Shown here: piece by piece, positions 1 to 4,393 of the stretch | How positions within the stretch are numbered: the first letter of the stretch is position 1 | Layout: each line of letters starts with the position of its first letter | Assembly: GCA_022565415.1 (NCBI GenBank) | Contig: JAIUMT010000236.1 | Location: forward strand, 1-5,426 | Direction of reading: 5' to 3' | DNA: 5,426 nucleotides | DNA from: Balneolales bacterium | GTDB lineage: Bacteria > Bacteroidota > Rhodothermia > Balneolales > HLUCCA01 | Position numbers and translations under genes: made by a program | Notes under the pieces: generated by a model | Databases searched by the model: none | What the model was told of the DNA's origin: nothing | What the model saw: only the letters and a program-made list of their open reading frames with translations

Positions 1-396
1 ATGGAAGTTATTGGTCGGCATAAACTTAAAGTTTATATTGAACCTGGCGATCACATTGTTAAAGACGCTGGAATTCTTGCCGTACAAGTCGTTGAGGTCG
101 AACAAAAAGGAGCTACGAACTTTGCTTTTGTGGATGCCGGTTTTAATATCCATCCCGAACCAGCATTCTACGATTTGCCCTGCGAGCCGGTACCAGTAAA
201 GCAACCATCATCACAATCAAATAGTCTTACCACCATAGTTGGCAATATTAACGAGGCTTTAGATGTGTTTAATGCAAACCATCCGATTTCACTCTCACCG
301 AACGATTACATAGCATTTATTAACGCTGGGGCATACGGAGCATCAATGAGTTCGAGTCATTGTTTGCGGACTGTACCAAAAGAAGTCATACTTTAA
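1..396 (+). CDS. PLP-dependent decarboxylase, DAP/ornithine decarboxylase-like fold, C-terminal part (5' end outside window)
   Basis: This is the C-terminal beta domain of a fold-type III PLP decarboxylase (LysA/ODC-like). Visible landmarks are EPGD at residues 14-17 (position of the family's EPGR, near the PLP phosphate), DAGFNIHPEPAFYDLPCEPVPV at about 45-66, GNINEALD at 81-88 (position of the CESxD motif), and GAYGASMSS at 110-118, whose Tyr112 matches the conserved GAYG Tyr. Family members are about 400 residues and need an N-terminal TIM barrel carrying the PLP lysine. None of that is here, so the ATG at base 1 is most likely an internal Met and the gene continues to the left. Two usual active-site residues are replaced (Arg of EPGR by Asp17, Cys of CESxD by Asn84), so I infer a non-standard amino acid or amine substrate. 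The stop lies 3 bp before the methyltransferase start, suggesting one operon. The family call is firm; the substrate is unknown. Confidence 0.8.
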   Translation: MEVIGRHKLKVYIEPGDHIVKDAGILAVQVVEVEQKGATNFAFVDAGFNIHPEPAFYDLPCEPVPVKQPSSQSNSLTTIVGNINEALDVFNANHPISLSPNDYIAFINAGAYGASMSSSHCLRTVPKEVIL

Positions 397-399
397 CTC

Positions 400-1077
400 A
401 TGAATCAAGCCGAAAGAAATCTTCAGGAATGGAACAGGCTCTATCAAAGTACCTCAGAAAGAATCTGGGGCGAGGAACCCATCGGATTTCTGCCTGAATT
501 CATTCCAAAGCTAGCTATGAGCCTTACTTCAAACTCAATTTTACTTGATGCTGGAACCGGGGAAGGACGCAATTTGAAGCTCATTGCCGAGTTGCCTGGA
601 AAATTGCACGCAGTTGACGGATCAGAAAGTGCCCTTTCGAAAATCCCGGATTCCTTTAGGAAGAAAATCATGGTTCAACAGGCTATGCTTGATATCTTGC
701 CATACGAGAATGATACGTTCGACCTCATTTTCGGTATAGATATCTTCGAAACATTACCAAATATTCACGAAGTATTACGTGAATTTGTTCGTGTGATGAA
801 GCCCGGTGGGCGAATGATCTGTAACATTCCGAGTGAAGAAGACACCATTTATGGTATCGATATGGCTCACCCAGATGACGATGCAGATGCTTTCCTGTAT
901 CAAAACAAGTATTACTATAGGTTTTACCCCCCGAATGAGGTCCAAACAATGTTTAAGTCAGCCGGCATGCGAATAGTTGAGGAAAAAAGGTACGAATGGA
1001 CGGAAAAAGCACATCCTAACTTTCGGTCAAATGACCATACACACGTTAGCCAAGTCTACTCCAGTCAAAAAATTTAA
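400..1077 (+). CDS. Class I SAM-dependent methyltransferase
   Basis: Predicted cytosolic methyltransferase of 225 residues, a normal size for a single Rossmann-fold class I enzyme. Motif I is LLDAGTGEGR (48-57), the glycine-rich SAM loop. Asp73 in HAVDGSE is the acidic residue at the end of beta-2 that would hold the SAM ribose. DILPYENDTFDLI (98-110) is the beta-4 region, and VMKPGGRMI (132-140) is the usual motif before beta-5. The N-terminal W-x2-LY...WGEEPIGFLPEF pattern (11-34) recalls TehB/thiopurine-methyltransferase-like enzymes, but the acceptor cannot be read from sequence. The ATG at 400 lies 3 bp after the decarboxylase stop, with no clear Shine-Dalgarno, consistent with translational coupling. 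Pairing with a PLP decarboxylase suggests modification of a small amine or amino-acid metabolite; that is inference only. The C-terminus (about 200-225) is His/Asn-rich and has no motif I recognise. Confidence 0.88.
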   Translation: MNQAERNLQEWNRLYQSTSERIWGEEPIGFLPEFIPKLAMSLTSNSILLDAGTGEGRNLKLIAELPGKLHAVDGSESALSKIPDSFRKKIMVQQAMLDILPYENDTFDLIFGIDIFETLPNIHEVLREFVRVMKPGGRMICNIPSEEDTIYGIDMAHPDDDADAFLYQNKYYYRFYPPNEVQTMFKSAGMRIVEEKRYEWTEKAHPNFRSNDHTHVSQVYSSQKI

Positions 1078-1100
1078 CAGCCAAAACTAGGATTCCAGTC

Positions 1101-1832
1101 ATGATTCGTACATCGAATTTTACCAAAGTGATACAATCATTTATTCTGATTGGGATTGCTTATGCTTTAATCCCTTTGCAGGCGGTTCACGCCCAGGGGG
1201 AAGTGAGCGTAGGTGCAACCACTGTTACGCGCTATATGTGGCGGGGGATCCAGTTCGACGACGGGATTAACTTCCAACCTTATATGATGTACACTATTTC
1301 AAATTTTGAAGCAGGTGTAAGTTCATCCATGTCGCTGACCAACGATTTCAATGAAATCAACTTCTGGGTTGCTTATAGCGTCAATACCTCGTTCATTAAT
1401 GCAAAATTCTATGTAACGGATTTCTACTATCAAAATCCGGGGTCGGACTTTTTCAATTTTAAGTCCGAAAGAATTCACGGCGTTGAAGGCGATCACTATG
1501 GCGAGGCGCATATTATTTTCACCTCAGACCATAGTCCATTTGAGCTACTTTTCTCAACTGCATTCAGAAATGATCCTGACAATAGTTTATACACTGAGGT
1601 GTCTTATTCGAAATTAATGGCAAACGACATTGGCTCCACTTTATCGCTCGGAGCGGCGCTAAATAAAAGTGCCCGATGGTACTACACCGAGAAAGCCGGC
1701 ATTATAAACGTGTCGTATGAACTGTCGAAACGTGTTCAGATTACACCAGAATATGCTCTGCCTGTGTCAGTAAAATCTATACTTAATCCGACAGGAAAAG
1801 CTTTTTACGTTATCTTAGCTGTATCGATTTAA
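1101..1832 (+). CDS. Putative outer-membrane beta-barrel protein with signal peptide
   Basis: A 243-residue predicted exported protein. Residues 1-31 look like a Sec signal peptide: charged start (MIRTSNFTK), hydrophobic core (about 12-27), and AVHA before QGE, so cleavage after Ala31 is likely, leaving an N-terminal Gln as is common in Bacteroidota. The mature part consists of alternating polar/aromatic beta strands, for example VSVGATTVTRYMWRGIQF (about 35-52), INFWVAYSV, and FYVILAVSI at the C-terminus, which is typical of a small barrel. The TRYMWRG...QP segment resembles the first strand of the TIGR02001/TorF family of putative porins (known pattern roughly YVFRG), but I cannot confirm membership. 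Central text FYYQNPGSDFFNFKSE is loop-like. No function can be assigned. It follows the methyltransferase by 23 bp, so it may be cotranscribed, though it has no obvious biochemical link to that pair. Confidence 0.78.
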   Translation: MIRTSNFTKVIQSFILIGIAYALIPLQAVHAQGEVSVGATTVTRYMWRGIQFDDGINFQPYMMYTISNFEAGVSSSMSLTNDFNEINFWVAYSVNTSFINAKFYVTDFYYQNPGSDFFNFKSERIHGVEGDHYGEAHIIFTSDHSPFELLFSTAFRNDPDNSLYTEVSYSKLMANDIGSTLSLGAALNKSARWYYTEKAGIINVSYELSKRVQITPEYALPVSVKSILNPTGKAFYVILAVSI

Positions 1833-2077
1833 AATTTATCTCCGTTACTTGCCCCTTCCAGGCCGATCAAGTTGAAACGCTTTTCACTAGAAAAATAGTT
1901 GACGCACTGCAAAAAGAGGGAAATGGATACACTTGATGTGCTCTGACCTCATCAACTTGTAATATAGTGAGACTTCCTGAATCGCCGTTTCTATGCCTGA
2001 TTATCAGCAATAAAACACCCCTCCAAGCATTGAGATCACCATTCTTCCTTTATTAAGGATTCATTCAAATGCAACTC
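1833..2077. other. Intergenic region with no supported feature
   Basis: About 245 bases between the barrel gene and the operator array. No open frame longer than a few codons looks coding, no strong GC-rich hairpin followed by a T-run marks a terminator, and no tRNA-like fold was recognised. A TTGACG hexamer at 1899-1904 lacks a convincing -10 partner. Confidence 0.5.
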
Positions 2078-2105
2078 CGTACTATATGTATTTACATACA
2101 GTACG
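2078..2105. promoter_or_regulatory. Putative HipB operator O1 (distal, 28-bp palindrome)
   Basis: The two 13-base arms, 2078-2090 and 2093-2105, are complementary at 12 of 13 positions around a central TT (2091-2092). The inner core is TATGTA-TT-TACATA and the outer ends are CGTAC and GTACG. The only mismatch is A2084 opposite C2099. The 18-bp core at 2083-2100 matches the two downstream sites and lies exactly 40 bp upstream of the next one. HipB proteins are known to bind palindromic operators upstream of their own genes, so this is the likely role here. It lacks the T-run of a terminator. Confidence 0.7.
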
Positions 2106-2122
2106 ACATCCTTCACTCAATC

Positions 2123-2140
2123 TATATCTATTTACATATA
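2123..2140. promoter_or_regulatory. Putative HipB operator O2
   Basis: The 18-bp near-palindrome TATATCTATTTACATATA has 7 of 8 arm positions complementary around the central TT; the only mismatch is C2128 opposite C2135. It is the middle of three sites at 40-bp intervals. Its TTTACA (2131-2136) could also serve as the -35 hexamer for hipB, so a bound repressor would cover the promoter. Confidence 0.7.
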
Positions 2141-2160
2141 ATTTAGTATATTATTATAGC
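2131..2160 (+). promoter_or_regulatory. Possible hipBST promoter
   Basis: TTTACA at 2131-2136 (5 of 6 to TTGACA) is followed at 17-18 bp by TTATAG/TATAGC (2154-2160) as a possible -10; TATTAT at 2149-2154 is an alternative. The predicted start of transcription falls near 2166-2168, inside operator O3, giving a leader of only about 14 bases. The 22-bp linker between O2 and O3 is nearly all A/T. The assignment uses sigma70-like rules; a Bacteroidota-type promoter may look different. Confidence 0.4.
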
Positions 2161-2161
2161 T

Positions 2162-2181
2162 TTATATCTAATTACATATAA
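2162..2181. promoter_or_regulatory. Putative HipB operator O3, abutting the hipB start codon
   Basis: The core 2163-2180, TATATCTAATTACATATA, has the same single C/C mismatch pair as O2 (C2168/C2175). The symmetry extends one more pair, to T2162 and the A of the ATG at 2181. It starts exactly 40 bp after O2. It occupies the place where a ribosome binding site would be, so hipB has no Shine-Dalgarno sequence. Confidence 0.68.
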
Positions 2182-2387
2182 TGAAAACATTAGCAGAGTT
2201 TGTCAAAGAACGCAGAAAGGAAGTCAATCTTACTCAGGAGGAGTTTGCCGAACGGGCTGGCGTTGCGCTGACCGTGGTGCGCAAAATCGAACAAGGCAAA
2301 ACCAATCTGAATATGGAAAAAGCTAATCAGGTTCTCCGCATGTTCGGTCATGAATTAGCACCCATCAACCTCAAAGAACTGAGTTAA
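2181..2387 (+). CDS. hipB: HipB-like Xre-family antitoxin/autorepressor
   Basis: A 68-residue protein that is essentially one Xre/Cro helix-turn-helix domain. Helix 1 is about 3-14 (TLAEFVKERRKE), the scaffold and recognition helices are in LTQEEFAERAGVALTVVRKIEQGK (17-40), and the closing helix is NMEKANQVLRMFG (44-56) with the HELAP end typical of HipB relatives. It lacks the longer C-terminal tail of the classical E. coli HipB. The expected role is to dimerise, bind the three palindromes just upstream, and repress the operon with its partners as corepressors. The ATG at 2181 is the natural start because it directly follows O3. Its TAA overlaps the next start by one base (TAATG), so HipS-like translation is coupled to it. 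In known HipBST systems HipB is the DNA-binding partner and HipS does most of the neutralising; the same division here is inferred. Confidence 0.9.
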   Translation: MKTLAEFVKERRKEVNLTQEEFAERAGVALTVVRKIEQGKTNLNMEKANQVLRMFGHELAPINLKELS

Positions 2388-2722
2388 TGAGACAAGGAAA
2401 CGTGTTTTATAAAGATATCTTGGCCGGAATCCTCACCGAAACCGACGACGGCGACTATGTATTTCGGTACGACGATCAATACATAAAAGACCATCCGAAT
2501 GAATTTATTACCTTCACGATGCCTGTTTCAGCCAAAACCTACTCCGATAATCGACTTTTCCCGTTTTTTGAGGGGTTAATCCCGGAAGGATGGTTATTAG
2601 ATATTGCATCTAAAAACTGGAAAATCAACCAAAATGATCGTATGGGACTGCTTTTGGCATGTTGCCAGAACTGTATCGGTGCGGTGAGTGTGGTGCCATT
2701 AGTGAGTCAAGATGAATCATAG
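2387..2722 (+). CDS. hipS: HipS-like antitoxin (stand-alone HipA N-terminal domain)
   Basis: A 111-residue protein matching only the N-terminal subdomain of HipA: YKDILAGILTETDDGDYVFRYD (8-29), ITFTMPVSAKTY (41-52), LFPFFEGLIPEGW (57-69), and ND..GLLLACCQNCIGAVSVVP (83-104). Full-length HipA carries this fused to the kinase, whereas here the kinase is the next gene. In E. coli HipBST the equivalent protein, HipS, is the antitoxin and inserts a conserved Trp into the kinase active site. Trp69 (PEGW) is the best candidate for that residue; Trp78 is the other Trp. A Cys trio (92, 93, 96) lies in the ACCQNC turn. It starts in the TAATG overlap with hipB and its 3' end overlaps the kinase by 11 bp, which favours balanced production of the pair. 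It does not look like a frameshifted HipA: the downstream protein has its own start and an extra N-terminal segment. Confidence 0.88.
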   Translation: MRQGNVFYKDILAGILTETDDGDYVFRYDDQYIKDHPNEFITFTMPVSAKTYSDNRLFPFFEGLIPEGWLLDIASKNWKINQNDRMGLLLACCQNCIGAVSVVPLVSQDES

Positions 2723-3659
2723 ATGTTTATATTGTTATAAGCCAATTGAGCAAAATCGCGACTTTCACGAGGCGTGCTCAGTTGCGTTCTTTGGGTCACC
2801 AACACCTCCAAATCTGGATTATTCTCTTCATCAAATGGATGAGCTTGCGAAACAGGTCGTAGAGCGAAGCATAGCCGTACCAGGAGTTCAGCCAAAGCTA
2901 TCTCTGTCATTGGTTCAGAAAAGCGTCGAAAGTTCTGATGCTCGCCTGACTGTAGTTGGGGCGCTAGGTGGACAATATATATTCAAGCCCCCATCAGAAA
3001 GATTTCCTGAAATGCCTGAAAACGAGCATGTTACCATGCGTATGGCAGAGTCGTTCGGAATTCGGGTGGTGCCATCATCGTTGATTCGATTATCATCAGG
3101 AGAGTTGTCGTACATTACGAGGCGAGTCGACCGAAGTGAAACGGGTGAAAAGATTCACATGATTGATATGTTTCAAATCACGGAAGCATTCGACAAGTAC
3201 AAAGGATCTATGGAGAAAGTGGGGCGGGCGCTGACGAGCTACTCCAGCAACACATTACTTGATAAAACGTTTCTCTTCGATATCGTCCTTTTTTGCTTTG
3301 TAACTGGAAATAATGATATGCATCTGAAGAATTTCTCCATGATTGAGGGGGCTTCAGGATGGGTACTGTCTCCAGCTTATGACCTTTTAAACGTAGGCAT
3401 TGTGTTACCAGAGGATTCGGAGGAGCTTGCCCTGACATTATGCGGCAAGAAAAGGAAGCTGAAACGCCAGCATTTCGAACAGTTTGGAGAGGAGTTGGGA
3501 TTGAATTCGAAGCAGATTAAGGGCGCGTTCAATCGCATTTCAAAGAACAGAGCGAATGCGCTTGAATGGATTGACCGATCTTTTTTATCGAGTGAGATGA
3601 AAACAGCTTATCGTGAAATCATGGATGGGAGGTACAGGCAACTGGGGTTGAAGGAATAA
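2712..3659 (+). CDS. hipT: HipT-like Ser/Thr kinase toxin (HipA C-terminal kinase core)
   Basis: A 315-residue HipA-family kinase without the HipA N-terminal domain. Order of landmarks: CLYC...HEAC (Cys5, Cys8, His19, Cys22), a possible small zinc knuckle; Gly-rich loop SIAVPGVQPKLSL (53-65); YIFKP with Lys92 as the ATP-contacting Lys; MPENEH (101-106), conserved in HipA kinases; YITRRVDR (134-141); the catalytic loop GNNDMHLKNF (199-208) with Asp202 as probable catalytic base and Asn207; and SPAYD (220-224) with Asp224 as metal ligand. All core catalytic residues are present, so it should be active. HipA and HipT are known to phosphorylate aminoacyl-tRNA synthetases (GltX, TrpS); the target here is unknown. 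The phosphorylatable SxS of E. coli HipT just before the loop Gly is AVP here. The ATG at 2712 overlaps hipS by 11 bp; the start is supported because homologous Bacteroidota kinases, as I remember them, begin with this Cys-rich segment. Confidence 0.9.
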   Translation: MNHRCLYCYKPIEQNRDFHEACSVAFFGSPTPPNLDYSLHQMDELAKQVVERSIAVPGVQPKLSLSLVQKSVESSDARLTVVGALGGQYIFKPPSERFPEMPENEHVTMRMAESFGIRVVPSSLIRLSSGELSYITRRVDRSETGEKIHMIDMFQITEAFDKYKGSMEKVGRALTSYSSNTLLDKTFLFDIVLFCFVTGNNDMHLKNFSMIEGASGWVLSPAYDLLNVGIVLPEDSEELALTLCGKKRKLKRQHFEQFGEELGLNSKQIKGAFNRISKNRANALEWIDRSFLSSEMKTAYREIMDGRYRQLGLKE

Positions 3660-3770
3660 AGGGCTCTTTGAAATTGGTAAGTCGGAAGATACATTGGAAG
3701 ATTACAGCATTTAAAACTCATTCCGTATTACAAGGGTAATGGGTTGCGACAAAATAACAATTTGTTCGCG

Positions 3771-3830
3771 TGATTGCTTGATTGCTTGATTGCTTGATTG
3801 CTTGATTGCTTGATTGCTTGATTGCTTGAT
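3771..3830. repeat. 8-bp tandem repeat, 7.5 perfect copies (TGATTGCT)
   Basis: Seven exact copies of TGATTGCT plus a final TGAT, with no interruptions, in the 247-bp gap between hipT and arsR. The array lies in non-coding DNA and ends 76 bp before the arsR start. Each copy supplies TTGATT, a passable -35 hexamer, and the final TTGATT (3818-3823) is positioned as part of the putative arsR promoter. Perfect short tandem arrays change length by strand slippage, so copy number should vary among strains. Confidence 0.97.
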
Positions 3831-3848
3831 AAATATATCGTAACATTG
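3818..3848 (+). promoter_or_regulatory. Possible arsR promoter at the end of the tandem repeat
   Basis: TTGATT (3818-3823) is 17 bp from TAACAT (3841-3846), a weak sigma70-like pair. Read by Bacteroidota rules, TTG (3818-3820) is 20 bp from TAACATTG (3841-3848), which fits TAnnTTTG with one mismatch. Either reading places the -35/-33 element inside the last repeat copies and the -10/-7 element over the inverted repeat at 3842-3855. Confidence 0.4.
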
Positions 3849-3855
3849 CGATGTT
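3842..3855. promoter_or_regulatory. Possible ArsR operator (inverted repeat)
   Basis: AACAT-TGCG-ATGTT is a perfect 5-bp inverted repeat with a 4-bp spacer. It overlaps the putative -10 element and lies 51 bp upstream of arsR. ArsR repressors are known to bind short inverted repeats over their own promoters. The arms are short, so chance is not excluded. Confidence 0.4.
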
Positions 3856-3906
3856 TTAAACCAATCCTTTCAGCAGGGACAAACTAACATAGAACGAGCG
3901 ACCAAT

Positions 3907-4239
3907 ATGGGTGTCACGCGGGCCGATCTGTTTACCGATGAGCAAAATGAACTGGCTTCTTATGCCCGGGTTTTGGCACATCCGGCCCGTATTGCGATTA
4001 TCCAGCACCTTCTCAGTACGAACACATGCTGCAATTCCACTCTCGTTGGCGACCTCGGACTCGCTCAGGCCACCATCAGCCAACATTTACGTGAACTCAA
4101 AGATATCGGTATTATTCAAGGGACCGTCGAGGGCGTTTCTGTAAACTACTGCATCAACCCCGAAAAGTGGTCTCACATTAAAGAAATGCTGTTCGAGTTA
4201 CTCGAGAGCTACAATCCTACCCGTTATCCATCCTGCTAA
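3907..4239 (+). CDS. arsR: ArsR-family metalloid-responsive transcriptional repressor
   Basis: A 110-residue winged-helix protein of normal ArsR/SmtB size. YARVLAHPARIAIIQHLL (19-36) is the classic opening helix. VGDLGLAQATISQHLRELKDIGII (47-70) holds the helix-turn-helix, with QATISQHLRELK as recognition helix. QGTVEGVSVNYCI (71-83) is the beta wing. The canonical ELCVCDL metal box of E. coli ArsR is absent. Instead Cys41-Cys42 lie before the recognition region, with Cys82 in the wing and a final Cys110; Cys41/42 plus Cys82 could form an alternative As(III) thiol site. Expected job: repress its own promoter and the downstream acr3 until arsenite binds. The ATG at 3907 is chosen because it leaves the first helix intact; no clear Shine-Dalgarno is present. 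The neighbouring Acr3 gene makes the arsenic assignment strong, although Sb(III) is also possible. Confidence 0.9.
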   Translation: MGVTRADLFTDEQNELASYARVLAHPARIAIIQHLLSTNTCCNSTLVGDLGLAQATISQHLRELKDIGIIQGTVEGVSVNYCINPEKWSHIKEMLFELLESYNPTRYPSC

Positions 4240-4393
4240 AGCTAAAGATAATCTCAAATCGCAGTTTCTGGACATCCTCTAAGAAGTCAGTTGCACGATA
4301 AAATGAACCTTAAATTCCAGCGAGCCAAATATCAACATTCTGGCAACGATCAAAAATTGCCGTTTAACTCCTCAAAATCGCCTAATCAACATC
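4240..4393. other. Intergenic gap between arsR and acr3
   Basis: 154 bp without a supported gene, terminator or clear promoter. It could be an untranslated stretch of one arsR-acr3 transcript or hold a separate acr3 promoter. An ATG frame of 34 codons starting at 4303 overlaps the acr3 start and has no protein-like features. Confidence 0.5.

Noticed and set aside
1899..1930. TTGACG hexamer as a promoter upstream of the hip locus
   Set aside because: No acceptable -10 element at 16-18 bp, and the nearest gene start is more than 250 bp away.
1868..1959. 8-bp inverted repeat CAAGTTGA (1868-1875) / TCAACTTG (1952-1959)
   Set aside because: Arms are short and 76 bp apart, with no flanking duplication or gene between them; likely chance.
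3208..3438. Reverse-strand open frames inside hipT, and similar ones inside the methyltransferase and acr3
   Set aside because: They are opposite-strand shadows of strongly supported genes and show no domain motifs or start signals.
2387..3659. HipS/HipT as a single hipA broken by a frameshift
   Set aside because: The kinase frame has its own ATG and a distinct Cys-rich N-terminus not found in fused HipA, and both genes are intact, fitting a genuine split system.
3727..3740. ATTAC-AAGG-GTAAT hairpin downstream of hipT as a terminator
   Set aside because: Only a 5-bp A/T-rich stem and no following T-run; too weak to call.
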